Counted from the first letter of the stretch, positions 53,010 to 62,524 are shown. The stretch is 64,000 bases of DNA from Paenibacillus marchantiae (GCF_028771845.1 NZ_CP118270.1:1922001-1986000), one strand, 5' to 3'. Program-made: numbers and translations. Notes: generated from the letters alone by a model not told the origin.

Positions 53010-53936
53010 ATGAATATATTAGTGTATGGCGCAGGCGTTCTGGGCAGTCAGCTGGCGCAGATTCTGGTACGCGGAAGAAATGACGTCACCATTCTGGCTA
53101 GAGGGAAGCGGGCAGAGGAACTGGAGAGAGATGGTGTTGTCATTCGTCATGTGTTCCAGCTTAAAACGACCGTTGATCCGGTTCGGGTAACAAGAACGCT
53201 GGAAGAGAAAGATGAATATGATCTTATTTTCGTGGTTATGAAGTACAACGATTTTCCATCAGTACTGCCTATTTTGGCAGCCAATCATAGCAGGAACTTG
53301 GTGATCGTCGGTAACAATGCAGATGCACGAAGCATGCAAATCTTTTTGGAGGAAAACAGCAAGGTCGAAAAAAGGATAGCGTTTGGTTTCCAGGTCAGCG
53401 GTGGGCGGCGGCAAGAAGACCGGATGTTATCCATTGGTGGAGCAAGCGGGCAAATGGTGATTGGTGGACTGGACGGTGAGATTGCCTTTAAATCGATACT
53501 GGATCAAGCTTTTGAGAAGACGAAATACAAGTTGAATTACCTGGACGATATCGATGCCTGGCTGAAAAGCCATATTGTGCCCATTCTGATGCTTAATGCG
53601 GTGAGCTTTAATGAGAAGCGTGAGATGATCAAGCTGGACGGGAACAGGAAGCAACTCCAGCATATGATTGGGGCGATGAGTGAGGGCTTTAGCGTGCTTG
53701 AGGCTATGGGTATAACGATTATACCGGAGATTCAGGCCAAACTGATTCGCAAACATCAACGGATGTTTTACCTTCTACTGAAGATGTATAGTATGCTTCC
53801 GATCTATAAACTGGTTGCGGGTTCCTTTGGAGAGATCGAGGCGTTAAATAATGCATTTACCGATTGGAAAAAGGCTACCCGCACGCCCACTCCTCATTGG
53901 GATGTGCTCAAAAAAGAATATTCTAATCTCAAATGA
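53010..53936 (+). CDS. Ketopantoate reductase family protein, first copy
   Basis: A 308-residue PanE/ApbA-like protein with the NADP-binding GAGVLGSQLAQIL at the N-terminus and a helical C-terminal domain. Its motif set diverges from the true PanE (for example GLDGEIAFKSILDQAF and SFNEKREMIKLDG). The gene is outside any pan operon and paired with TetR. I call it family level only. It may reduce another 2-keto compound. ATG after GAGGGA. A second similar protein occurs at 58742. Confidence 0.78.
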   Translation: MNILVYGAGVLGSQLAQILVRGRNDVTILARGKRAEELERDGVVIRHVFQLKTTVDPVRVTRTLEEKDEYDLIFVVMKYNDFPSVLPILAANHSRNLVIVGNNADARSMQIFLEENSKVEKRIAFGFQVSGGRRQEDRMLSIGGASGQMVIGGLDGEIAFKSILDQAFEKTKYKLNYLDDIDAWLKSHIVPILMLNAVSFNEKREMIKLDGNRKQLQHMIGAMSEGFSVLEAMGITIIPEIQAKLIRKHQRMFYLLLKMYSMLPIYKLVAGSFGEIEALNNAFTDWKKATRTPTPHWDVLKKEYSNLK

Positions 53937-54011
53937 GATGACTATTGCTCAAAGTCCCGATCCCGACTACAATTAAGCCAACTAATAAAATGGGGATAAG
54001 GAGATATGCAG

Positions 54012-54434
54012 ATGCGGGAAGTGCCTATGCGCTATGTCAAAGCGAACCAGATCGGGATTGTGCTATTTGTTGTCCTGTCATTTCTGTTCAATCAACCGTT
54101 AATTCTGGGAGCGTTATGGATCATTCAAGTTGTCGGTTTGGCATCCGGAGGCAAGCTTAATCCGTTTGTGCAGATTGGGAAGGCCGTGTTAACGGGAAAA
54201 GGGACAGAGACACAGACACAGGCAGTGGAACTGCAACGCTTCAACAATGTTCTGGCCGTATTGTTTCTTACGCTGGCACTTGTCTCATTCGGCCTTGGTT
54301 GGCAGGTAGCAGGTTATATTTTCTCGTCGATGCTTCTCCTCGCTGCAAGTGCCGCATTGCTCGGTTACTGTGTGGGCTGCACCGTATATTTTTGGTATAA
54401 ACAGCTCCGTGCTGGCAGAAAGATTGGCTTCTAA
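54012..54434 (+). CDS. DUF4395 family membrane protein
   Basis: A 140-residue membrane protein. Hydrophobic segments are GIVLFVVLSFLFNQPLIL, FNNVLAVLFLTLALVSF and YIFSSMLLLAASAALLG. The family mark YCVGCTVYFWYK lies near the C-terminus, and the start of the family region is VKANQIGIV. The function of the family is unknown; it is often near redox genes. I choose ATG 54012 at 8 nt from AAGGAG; ATG 54006 is too close to that site. Shared terminator at 54456. Confidence 0.82.
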   Translation: MREVPMRYVKANQIGIVLFVVLSFLFNQPLILGALWIIQVVGLASGGKLNPFVQIGKAVLTGKGTETQTQAVELQRFNNVLAVLFLTLALVSFGLGWQVAGYIFSSMLLLAASAALLGYCVGCTVYFWYKQLRAGRKIGF

Positions 54435-54455
54435 ACTATATGTAGTTGCAAAAAC

Positions 54456-54505
54456 AATCCCCTCCAAGTTCTGTGTCCACTTGAAGGGGATTTTACTTTT
54501 TTTAT
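54456..54505. terminator. Bidirectional terminator between DUF4395 and NLP genes
   Basis: AATCCCCTCCAAG ... CTTGAAGGGGATT followed by TTACTTTTTT on the plus side, and by GTTTTTGC on the minus side. Confidence 0.82.
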
Positions 54506-55218
54506 CTGAACCAGGCCTTGTTTAAATTGTTTGTAAAATTGCTGTCGTTCAACGGAACATTAGCACTGCCAAAATCGGTCGTATTCAGCGCATCGCGTGC
54601 CGCAGACGTCAGATCATCCCAGCCGATCAAAGGCTGCATTCCACCGACGGTTCCAGTAACGCCAAGCTCATGGTTTAGAGGCCAAGTACTGTTGTAACTA
54701 ATCAAAGGATTCGTACCGTTCAGGTTCGTGTTACTTGGTGCAACATTCGTGAACTGCCCATGTCCTGAATAGGCGATGGAGAGGATTTGAGGATTTTGTG
54801 CTGCGGGATTGTCTACCCATACAACGATACCTTCCCAGTCATGACGATGGCCGAGACCGGAGGAAGGGGAGTCTTTCGGGAAATACCATGCGTACATAAT
54901 AGCCCATACGCCATTATGCCATGCCGAACGGGAGTACACTTGCCCTCTGCTTGAGCTGCAATTTCCATTAGGGGAACCGGAGGTTTGCAAGCCTGCATTG
55001 GTATTGCCCTGTTGATCCACAGCGGGGAATGGAACACATCCATGGTAGACTTTTAAGTAGGGTTGGAAACGCTTGGCTGTTATTTGCGTCACTGTGACGG
55101 GAGTTACTTCCTGGAATCCGACAACCTGATCATGGTTAATGACTGCCGCTTCAACGTCTGTGACAAAGGGTATACAGGCCAAGAGCGAAACCATAAGCAA
55201 TAATACGAGTTTTTTCAT
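54502..55218 (-). CDS. NLP (Nep1-like) family secreted protein, NPP1
   Basis: A 238-residue exported protein. The signal peptide is KKLVLLLMVSLLACIPF with a cut near VEAA. The NPP1 domain has the family heptapeptide GHRHDWE and the two-cysteine pattern HGCVPFPAVD ... SPNGNC of type 1 NLPs. AIMYAWYFPKD is also present. In plant-associated microbes such proteins bind sphingolipids of plant membranes and are cytolytic or elicit defence responses. The ATG follows AAGGAG on the minus strand. It is a single gene with a shared terminator. Activity here is unproven. Confidence 0.92.
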   Translation of the reverse strand: MKKLVLLLMVSLLACIPFVTDVEAAVINHDQVVGFQEVTPVTVTQITAKRFQPYLKVYHGCVPFPAVDQQGNTNAGLQTSGSPNGNCSSSRGQVYSRSAWHNGVWAIMYAWYFPKDSPSSGLGHRHDWEGIVVWVDNPAAQNPQILSIAYSGHGQFTNVAPSNTNLNGTNPLISYNSTWPLNHELGVTGTVGGMQPLIGWDDLTSAARDALNTTDFGSANVPLNDSNFTNNLNKAWFR

Positions 55219-55829
55219 TCGGTGATCTCCTTCATGGGTATGATATTGGAATGTGTTGAGGATGCACTAAGACTATATTGGAAAAGGTTTTACTTTATTT
55301 GTAATCTCGTTCTGGTTTTTGTAAATTTTCTGCAGGATATGTTGTCCTCATGATTTGAGAGGGTATTAGACTATTTCCGGCCCAAGCGGGCAGAATGGTG
55401 ATGGATGGTTATAAATGACAGGAAATCCATAGGATTAGATTCAAGAGGAGTGCTAGAGGTTTATTTTGTAAAGGATAGACAAGTTCGGAAGTGAACAGAG
55501 AGCATGCTCGTCATTGCTGGAGTGGGATAATTCTTTAGGTTTTATCGTTATTGTTATCCAGATGTAAAATTTCGTTATAATCGATATGAAAATAATTACT
55601 TATGTATCACAGGCTAGGACATCTTCACATTTGATGATATGATAGTACATAAAGGCTTTGGAATGAGACGGAATTCCTTATGCATATATATAAGTAGAGA
55701 AAAGTGTTGGGGCAGGATTAACGGACGTGAGTCATTGTGTAAAATGATGCCCGACTACGGTCACTCTCAGATAGTAAGAATATGAGGTCGTTCAGACTCA
55801 TGGATAATGTGGAATAGGTGGCGTATGAG
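55219..55829. other. Long gene-free stretch between NLP and dgkB
   Basis: 611 bp without a supported gene. A short frame starting at 55638 has no ribosome site. A TATAAT (55576-55581) with a poor -35 might be the dgkB promoter. I see no RNA gene, repeat or terminator here. Confidence 0.4.
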
Positions 55830-56711
55830 ATGAAAAAAGCTCGCTTGATATATAATCCGACTTCAGGCCGGGAAGAAATGAAGAAACGTCTGGCTGATAT
55901 TTTGCAGCGTTTGGATCAAGGTGGTATCGAAGCCTCGTGTCACGCAACAACGGGTGAGGGAGATGCAACCCGAGAAGCGGAGCTGGCGATTGAACGGGGA
56001 TATGACATGATTATTGCCGCTGGCGGCGACGGTACATTGTATGAAGTCATCAACGGCATGGCCGAGCGGGAGAATCGTCCTCCGCTAGGTGTATTCCCTT
56101 TGGGAACAACCAATGATTTTGCGCGTGCGCTCGGTATTCCAAGACAGTGGGAAGATTACGTCGATCTGGTCATTAACCAGCAGCTTCGTCCGCTCGATCT
56201 GGGCAAGGCAAATGATAAATATTTTATTAATATTGCAGGCGGGGGTTCGTTAACCGAGCTGACGTATGAGGTGCCAAGCCGTCTGAAAACGATGATTGGG
56301 CAACTGGCCTACTATATGAAGGGTATTGAGAAAATGGCGAGCCTATCTCCGCAGGAGTTGGTTATCCGTGCTGCGGGTCAGGAAGAAATTCATGATGAAT
56401 TCATGCTGTTCCTCATTGCCAATACAAACTCTGTCGGGGGCTTCGAGAAGCTGGCTCCAGGTGCCACCATTGATGATGGTCTGTTCGATGTGATCGGTGT
56501 CCGCAAATGTAATCTGGCTGACATGATTCGCCTCGTAACCCTTGCGCTGCGTGGTGAACATCTGAATGACAAGAAGGTCGTTCATTTCCAAACGGATTAT
56601 ATGGAAGTAACATCTCCGGGCTATGTGCAGTTGAACCTGGATGGCGAGTTGGGCGGCACATTGCCTGCGACATTCAAGAACCTGCGTCATCACCTGATGT
56701 TGTATCGTTAA
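55830..56711 (+). CDS. dgkB: Diacylglycerol kinase (lipid kinase, DgkB-like)
   Basis: Soluble lipid kinase of the DagK/YegS type that phosphorylates diacylglycerol, recycling lipoteichoic acid by-product in Firmicutes. The 293-residue protein has ARLIYNPTSGREEM, the catalytic GGDGTLYEVINGM, PLGTTNDFARALG and GATIDDGLFDV. The frame opens at GTG 55818, but ATG 55830 (MKKARLIYNP) has AGGTGG at ~10 nt. It is followed by the 23S methyltransferase as in Bacillus (dgkB-yefA). Confidence 0.9.
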   Translation: MKKARLIYNPTSGREEMKKRLADILQRLDQGGIEASCHATTGEGDATREAELAIERGYDMIIAAGGDGTLYEVINGMAERENRPPLGVFPLGTTNDFARALGIPRQWEDYVDLVINQQLRPLDLGKANDKYFINIAGGGSLTELTYEVPSRLKTMIGQLAYYMKGIEKMASLSPQELVIRAAGQEEIHDEFMLFLIANTNSVGGFEKLAPGATIDDGLFDVIGVRKCNLADMIRLVTLALRGEHLNDKKVVHFQTDYMEVTSPGYVQLNLDGELGGTLPATFKNLRHHLMLYR

Positions 56712-56852
56712 GCGTAGTATGGATCGGGGAGAAAATGTGATTTCCTGTTGCCGTGGGCAGTGGGATCACGTATAATCTCATGGTGTCTGAAAATGAATGG
56801 AATCTCCCTTGAACAAGGGATGAACATATATGAAGAAAGAAGTGAATGTACG

Positions 56853-58547
56853 TTGTCTAATACGAACCGCAGCGGTCGTGGAAAAAACCGCCGGAATTCG
56901 GCTGCCTCACAGGGGCAAGGGAATGCTTCAGCATCCCGCCAGCCGAGCAAATCATCTCGTCCATCCACACGTCAGCAAGGGAAAGAGGTGCGGCCACAAG
57001 GCGCATCTCTTTCTGCCGTTCGTCCGAAGGGACGGGAACGTGAACCTGCACCAATCGAAGGAATTCCTGTAAGTAAAAATGAAGAGACCGTCATCGATAT
57101 CATCGGTATGAACCATGACGGTGAAGGTGTCGGCCGTGCCAATGGATACACGCTGTTCGTGCAAGGTGCGCTTCCGGGCGAAACCGTGCGCGTAAGAGTG
57201 ATGAAAACCAAGAAGCAGTACGGCTATGCCAAACTGCTGGAGATTGTGAAGGCCAGCCCGGATCGTGTATCCGCGCCTTGCCCGATCTACGATCAATGCG
57301 GCGGATGCCAGATCCAGCATATGAGCTACGCTGGACAGCTTGCGTGGAAACGCCAGCTGGTGGTGGACAATTTGCAGCGGATCGGTAAGCTGAATGTGTT
57401 GGTGGAGGATGATGAGCAGGCAATCCAAACTGAACAAACTTCTACTGAAGAACAAATGAACGGCAGCAATCGTATTCGCCTTCGCATGGAAGGTGTCATG
57501 ATCGAAGATGACACAACGCAAGGTATCCGTGTACTGCCTACCATGGGTATGGACGAGCCATGGCGCTATCGCAACAAGGCACAGGTGCCTATCGGTGCAG
57601 CCGAGGGCGGCTTGGTGGGTGGTTTTTACGCCAAAGGAAGCCATCGGATCATTGATATGGACACCTGCCTGATTCAGCATGAGCATAACGATGAAGTGGT
57701 CGCCAAGGTCAAGGAGATCGGTAGCCATTTCGGGATAAGTGCTTACAACGAAGAGACAGGTCGCGGACTTCTACGTCATGTGGTTGTGAAGAAGGCTTTC
57801 CGTACTGGTGAGATGATGCTCGTTCTCGTCACGAATGGCCGAGACATTCCGTACAAAGACGAATGGATTGGTAGTATCCGTGAAGCGATTCCGCATGTAG
57901 CGAGTATCTGCCAGAACGTGAACAAGAAACAGACCAACGTCATTTTTGGCGATGAGACCCGCGTCCTCTGGGGCCGTGATGTAATTTATGATTATATCGG
58001 GGATGTGCAGTTTGCCATCTCGGCACGTTCGTTCTACCAGGTGAATCCGGTGCAGACGGAAGTGCTATATGGGAAAACGGTAGAGTACGCAGGACTGAGC
58101 GGTAAAGAGACGGTAATTGACGCCTATTGCGGCATCGGAACAATCTCTCTTTTCCTCGCGCAACATGCGGATCAGGTGTACGGGGTAGAGATTGTACCTG
58201 AAGCGATTGAAGATGCTCGCAGCAATGCGCTGCTGAACGAGATGAAGAACGTGAAGTTCGAAGTTGGTGCTTCCGAAGATGTCATTCCACGCTGGAAAGA
58301 ACAAGGCATCGAGGCCGACGTCATCGTCGTCGATCCACCACGGAAGGGCTGCGATCCACGTTTGCTGGATACGATTCTGGAGATGAAGCCGGAGCGCGTG
58401 GTGTACGTGAGCTGTAATCCGAGCACGTTGGCACGTGATCTGCGTGTGCTAGAGGATGGCGGGTATCGCACGGTTGAGGTAACACCGGTGGACATGTTCC
58501 CGCATACGGTGCATGTGGAGAGTGTAGCGATGTTGGTTAGGGTGTAG
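56853..58547 (+). CDS. rlmD: TrmA/RlmD-type 23S rRNA uracil-C5 methyltransferase
   Basis: SAM-dependent enzyme methylating C5 of a uridine in 23S rRNA (RlmD/RlmCD group). After a low-complexity basic N-terminus it has a TRAM domain ([20 protein letters not shown]), the Fe-S cysteines in [11 protein letters not shown] and SAM motif [23 protein letters not shown] and the nucleophile cysteine in [11 protein letters not shown] follow. The frame extends upstream to 56748. ATG 56820 lies in a hairpin and ATG 56793 lacks a good SD. TTG 56853 has AAAGAAGTGA upstream, and I choose it with reserve. Confidence 0.86.
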   Translation: MSNTNRSGRGKNRRNSAASQGQGNASASRQPSKSSRPSTRQQGKEVRPQGASLSAVRPKGREREPAPIEGIPVSKNEETVIDIIGMNHDGEGVGRANGYTLFVQGALPGETVRVRVMKTKKQYGYAKLLEIVKASPDRVSAPCPIYDQCGGCQIQHMSYAGQLAWKRQLVVDNLQRIGKLNVLVEDDEQAIQTEQTSTEEQMNGSNRIRLRMEGVMIEDDTTQGIRVLPTMGMDEPWRYRNKAQVPIGAAEGGLVGGFYAKGSHRIIDMDTCLIQHEHNDEVVAKVKEIGSHFGISAYNEETGRGLLRHVVVKKAFRTGEMMLVLVTNGRDIPYKDEWIGSIREAIPHVASICQNVNKKQTNVIFGDETRVLWGRDVIYDYIGDVQFAISARSFYQVNPVQTEVLYGKTVEYAGLSGKETVIDAYCGIGTISLFLAQHADQVYGVEIVPEAIEDARSNALLNEMKNVKFEVGASEDVIPRWKEQGIEADVIVVDPPRKGCDPRLLDTILEMKPERVVYVSCNPSTLARDLRVLEDGGYRTVEVTPVDMFPHTVHVESVAMLVRV

Positions 58548-58588
58548 TGTTTTGAAGCTACATTTACCTGTTTTAATATAGCTAATTT

Positions 58589-58612
58589 GCCCGAGGCTTC
58601 TAAAGCTCGGGC
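58589..58612 (+). terminator. Hairpin after the 23S methyltransferase gene
   Basis: GCCCGAG-GCTTCTAAAG-CTCGGGC followed by TATAATTGTTTT. The T-run is poor, so this is a moderate call. Confidence 0.55.
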
Positions 58613-58741
58613 TATAATTGTTTTAACCGAAGTCATTCATTCAGCGAAGGGTATTTGATGAGGCTTCCGTTCGACGGATGATAGTTTTATATAATCATTA
58701 GTAGAGTTGATCTTGGTCTGAACAATATGAAGTTTTCCAGT

Positions 58742-59680
58742 TTATCCGTTTTCGATACTTGTGTGTTGTTCAGTGTTTTCTAATGCCGAGGTAAGACGTG
58801 GCAAAGGTATACCTAACTTTTTGGCTTCTCTCACAACTTCAAGTACTGCAAAATTGGATGTACTATTATTGTATTCAATGAAAAGTCGTGGTAAGCTGCC
58901 CTTTGCAAAAATGACCTTGTTAAACAGCGTGCCGATAAGTGCCGGTGGGATCTTGGTCAACAGTAGAGTAATCGCGTCCATCTTTGCGCCTCTTGCTTTA
59001 AGAACAGGCTTCATTTCCCGCATACTCTTGCCGACATTTGTGAATGAGTCACTATGATTCAAGATTGCTGGGAAACTTCCCCGTTTTAACACCTCGGTCT
59101 CCATCGCCGCATTCATGGCATAGTGATTCCATAACCAGCTTTGCATATCCTTGATCCAATTGATTTTAAAATGGGCGCCTTCAAATAGTTCTCTGACCTT
59201 GTTGTTTATCTGTTCCGTGCCTACCCGTGGTTTTTCCAGAAATATCATTTTTAAAAAGCCGCCCCTAAGCTTATTGTCCTCAATGCCGCCTCCTGCTCCT
59301 GGGAACCCAAAGACAACATTGTTCATAGACAGGGGCAAGATTGATGATTTTAAATCCTTCCAAATATTATTGAATATTAGGATAGGGGTGTTACCCGCAG
59401 TAGTCGAAAGTAATTTTGCTGCTTCGGGAAGTTGCTCTGTGTTGACACTCGCAATAATGAGATCGTAATTTGGGCTTATCTCCTCATGCAGCTTGGTTTT
59501 CCAGCTTTCTTGGATGAATTGTTTCCCTTTTCGTGCGTCCCACATTTCAAGCGCTATATGACTTCCGAACTTTTCTTTTCTCCCTTTTCTAACGTAAAAC
59601 TCAACGGTATGCCCTGCCTTCTCTAAAGCCCAAGCGTATTGGGTCGATATTACACCTCTACCGAAAAATAAAATTCTCAT
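58742..59680 (-). CDS. Ketopantoate reductase family protein, second copy
   Basis: A 312-residue PanE/ApbA-like protein with NADP-binding GRGVISTQYAWALEKAG at the N-terminus and a helical C-domain. It is related in type to the protein at 53010 but clearly diverged. It is divergent to a TetR regulator at 59829, with 148 bp between them. Start: ATG with TAGGAGG on the minus strand. The substrate is unknown. True PanE function is not supported by context. Confidence 0.78.
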   Translation of the reverse strand: MRILFFGRGVISTQYAWALEKAGHTVEFYVRKGRKEKFGSHIALEMWDARKGKQFIQESWKTKLHEEISPNYDLIIASVNTEQLPEAAKLLSTTAGNTPILIFNNIWKDLKSSILPLSMNNVVFGFPGAGGGIEDNKLRGGFLKMIFLEKPRVGTEQINNKVRELFEGAHFKINWIKDMQSWLWNHYAMNAAMETEVLKRGSFPAILNHSDSFTNVGKSMREMKPVLKARGAKMDAITLLLTKIPPALIGTLFNKVIFAKGSLPRLFIEYNNSTSNFAVLEVVREAKKLGIPLPRLTSALENTEQHTSIENG

Positions 59681-59722
59681 CTTAGCCTCCTAATATCCAT
59701 ATTCATCCTTGTTAATGATCCA

Positions 59723-59734
59723 ACAACGTGTTGT
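59723..59734. promoter_or_regulatory. Candidate operator between ketopantoate-type gene and second TetR
   Basis: ACAAC-GT-GTTGT is a short inverted repeat in the divergent spacer. The core CAAC/GTTG is the same as in the TATCAACA operator of the first pair. Confidence 0.35.
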
Positions 59735-59828
59735 ATAATGTTATTGTATAGATTCACTATACGGTCATCAACCATCAGATTTTTAATATCTGTCGTATAA
59801 TCACTTGAACAGAAAATGGAGGTCAATA

Positions 59829-60410
59829 ATGAATAAACAACCTGAAATTACGGAAAAAACAAGGCAGACATTTATAAATGTATTCTGTGATTTATATTGC
59901 CGAAAACCAATCGAAAAGATATCCATTCAAGAGATTGCTAACCAATCAGGATATAATCGGAGTACATTTTATCAATACTTTACAGATATATATGATCTGT
60001 TGGACTGCGTTGAAGAGAGGATTTTGAAATCCATTAAGGAGGAAATGGCAGGCAGAGAGTTTTCTACACATACTATCCAAGATGCACTTCAATGCTTGGA
60101 AAATGCAGAGGAAATTTCAGTTCTTAAAGCTATATTGGGCGACTATGGTTCTGTTCATTTTGTGGAACGCTTGAAAAGAGAAATTCCCTTTGAGCGATTG
60201 ATTGTGGATTTTCCAACAGATGATGTCTTGGCACCGTATATCATCGAGTTTTACATATCAACATTAATATCTATGTTTCGCCTTTGGATACACAGAGACA
60301 AAGATCTATCGTCGGAAGAATTGATCAAGCTGATCGATAGTCTATTTTCAAAGGGGATAACACCGTATCATATCTTTGGCACGGTCAATCCGCAGCGTTC
60401 TGGAGTGTAG
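59829..60410 (+). CDS. TetR family regulator, second copy
   Basis: A 193-residue TetR protein with the N-terminal HTH ISIQEIANQSGYN then RSTFYQYFTDIYDLL. The C-terminal domain is divergent (TetR_C type with YHIFGTVNPQ). The frame opens at 59805, but ATG 59829 (MNKQPEITEK) has GGAGGT at 6 nt. It is divergent from the second ketopantoate-type gene, so both pairs have a TetR and a reductase in the same head-to-head layout. Confidence 0.82.
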   Translation: MNKQPEITEKTRQTFINVFCDLYCRKPIEKISIQEIANQSGYNRSTFYQYFTDIYDLLDCVEERILKSIKEEMAGREFSTHTIQDALQCLENAEEISVLKAILGDYGSVHFVERLKREIPFERLIVDFPTDDVLAPYIIEFYISTLISMFRLWIHRDKDLSSEELIKLIDSLFSKGITPYHIFGTVNPQRSGV

Positions 60411-60441
60411 CGATGATGGTTAGAAAGCTAAACATAAACAG

Positions 60442-60486
60442 AAGGGGTTCGAGAATTTATACATAATTCTCGAACCCCTTCTTGTC
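60442..60486. terminator. Bidirectional terminator between tetR and LRR genes
   Basis: AAGGGGTTCGAGAATT ... AATTCTCGAACCCCTTCTTG is a perfect long stem. It serves the convergent tetR and leucine-rich-repeat genes. Confidence 0.9.
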
Positions 60487-60519
60487 TTTGTTTCAATATC
60501 ATCCATTAATTATAGTAGT

Positions 60520-62385
60520 CTAATACACATGCACACCCGCACCAAGTACGGATTTGTTTTGTACGGAATTACCGGATAGATATACCTTTTGCAGATCAGG
60601 CAGCTGGCTTAGGGTCTCTATATTGGAAATGGCATTGTTCTCGAGATGAAGATTTTCTATGGCCTTCCAGTTACTCATAAATTTGAGAGAAGCCAAATTG
60701 CTGTCTTGCAGAGTGAAGGAACGTAGAGCGGTCATTTTGGCAAAGTAAGGCATCATTTGGTCAACCTCAGTAACAGAGGTGTTGTTTATGCTGAAATATG
60801 GCTGCTCTAAGGTCAAATGTTCAAGCACGCTGTTCTCCGCGGCCGCCTTTTGTTCAAAGTTCAGCCTACACTCGGAGCACACCAAAGATTTCACCTGCTT
60901 CAAACGAAATAAAGCATCGCTCTCCTTATATAGTGAAGAGTCGTAAATGTTCAGAGTCTCTAAACGAGGCAAAGCGTCCAGGGCGCCAAGATGGGTTATT
61001 TCACTGATCTCCCAAAGGGAGAGTTGCTCCAGTTTCGGGAATTTCCCCAGCGTAGCCAAGTTTAATTCCCCGCTTCCGCCCTGGAGCGTCAGGCTGGTTG
61101 CGGCGGGCGCCTTTAGCCCCGGGAGAAAGGAGCCTGGGACTTCCACCCGCACTACATTTGGCAATGTCAGCGCTTCTGCTTTCTCGTAGTAACCGGACAA
61201 CGTTAATTCCCGCAGTGAAGACAGACTGTTTATGGTCTTTACCGAGCCAAGCTGACTTAGAGAAGCCAGGCGTAGTTTAGTAATGGAGGCCTTGCCGGCC
61301 AAGCGCTCCAGGCTAGAAAAGTTTACGTTTTCGAGATCAAGCGTTTGTAGAGCAGGCATATTTTGTACAAAGTCGATGGACTTTACATTCGTTAAGAAGG
61401 ACAGCCGAAGCTCCTGAAGCTGGGTCAAGGCGTATAGCGGCTGTAGGTCTGTGGCTTCACTGTAATTGATGGACAGGGAGGTCAGCCCGGTCATGGACGA
61501 CAACCATCCGAGTTCATCGACAAAGGTGAGCGACAGGGACTTGAGCGGCAGCTTGTTCAATAGAAAGAAATCCGTTACGGATTCATCCACATAGGTAATG
61601 GATAACGAGCTCAGATTAGGAAATTCCAGCAGCATAGCCAATTCCTGATTGCTGCGAAGCTGAGTGGAAATTTCCGTAATTTTAGACTTGTCGCCAAAGT
61701 AGCCCGAAAATGTACTAAAGGATTCGTTAAAAGCGCCTCCATAACTTTTTAATCCGGGCATATGGGCCAAAGTGGTTTGGTCCGTCTGGGAGATTTCATA
61801 GGTATTCGTCAGGTCCAATGCCGTCAGTCCCTTAAAAGCTTCAAAATCTCGCTGATCGATCTCCTGGCTATTCAGTTTCTTGTCCTGAGTAATATAAGTG
61901 ATCTTCTCGGCCTGTTCATCGCTGAAGGGATCAGAGAGGCTATATGTAAACTTCCACTGATCATTCTCCGAATGCTCTACGGTTAAATAGCGAAGACGAG
62001 CCAGTTCCTCCTCTGTCGGCAAGGCGGACCCTTTATCGAAGATATCTCGCAAAAATGAGAGCAAAACCTCGCTTTCAGGCATCTTTCGCACAGGCAGATT
62101 AGCTTCTGTTTTTGGATAGGTGGAGCTGTTGCTATAATAAAAATACGTACCGATGGCGCCAGTTAGGACTAACATCAGTATCAGCATTAGCTTTACGGAG
62201 ACGGTCTGCTTCAGCGGTGCTTTAGGGGGCGTTCCGTGGTAATGATTAATGGTCTGGTCTACGTAATAGACATGATTTTGCTTCAATAAAAGCTCTGTTT
62301 CACAATAGGGACACTTTAAAATCTCACCTTCTTTGTATTCAATTCTTCCGTTGCAATTGGGACAGTTTAACGGGATAAACGCCAC
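60520..62385 (-). CDS. Zinc-ribbon, transmembrane and leucine-rich-repeat protein
   Basis: A 621-residue protein. An N-terminal zinc-ribbon module (CPNC...CPYC, residues ~8-33) and a linker are followed by one membrane helix (LMLILMLVLTGAIGTYF, ~64-80). A large domain of irregular leucine-rich repeats follows (from ~190: LTALDLTNTYEISQ, LKSLSLTFVDELGWL, LQELRLSFLTNVKS, and so on). The Zn ribbon at the cytoplasmic face and LRR outside is the likely topology. The frame opens at 62436, but GTG 62385 has AAGGAGGGG at ~6 nt. Role unknown; LRRs suggest protein or ligand binding. Confidence 0.8.
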   Translation of the reverse strand: MAFIPLNCPNCNGRIEYKEGEILKCPYCETELLLKQNHVYYVDQTINHYHGTPPKAPLKQTVSVKLMLILMLVLTGAIGTYFYYSNSSTYPKTEANLPVRKMPESEVLLSFLRDIFDKGSALPTEEELARLRYLTVEHSENDQWKFTYSLSDPFSDEQAEKITYITQDKKLNSQEIDQRDFEAFKGLTALDLTNTYEISQTDQTTLAHMPGLKSYGGAFNESFSTFSGYFGDKSKITEISTQLRSNQELAMLLEFPNLSSLSITYVDESVTDFFLLNKLPLKSLSLTFVDELGWLSSMTGLTSLSINYSEATDLQPLYALTQLQELRLSFLTNVKSIDFVQNMPALQTLDLENVNFSSLERLAGKASITKLRLASLSQLGSVKTINSLSSLRELTLSGYYEKAEALTLPNVVRVEVPGSFLPGLKAPAATSLTLQGGSGELNLATLGKFPKLEQLSLWEISEITHLGALDALPRLETLNIYDSSLYKESDALFRLKQVKSLVCSECRLNFEQKAAAENSVLEHLTLEQPYFSINNTSVTEVDQMMPYFAKMTALRSFTLQDSNLASLKFMSNWKAIENLHLENNAISNIETLSQLPDLQKVYLSGNSVQNKSVLGAGVHVY

Positions 62386-62496
62386 GAATGTCCCCTCCTT
62401 CATTATGATGGTCATAAGATCATGCTGAACGGTCATCTGACTTCATTATACCTTGTGAATTTACGTTTGATGAGAGAAAGAAGTTTCACATAGCGA

Positions 62497-62524
62497 AGGA
62501 GCAGGGAAATCCTGCTCCTTTTTG
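62497..62524 (+). terminator. Orphan plus-strand terminator
   Basis: Perfect stem AAGGAGCAGG/CCTGCTCCTT with T-run after it on the plus strand. There is no identified upstream plus-strand transcript. It may end a non-coding or antisense RNA to the 5' end of the leucine-rich-repeat gene. Confidence 0.6.

Noticed and set aside
55638..55784. 47-codon plus-strand ORF between NLP and dgkB
   Set aside because: No ribosome site and no conserved-looking composition.
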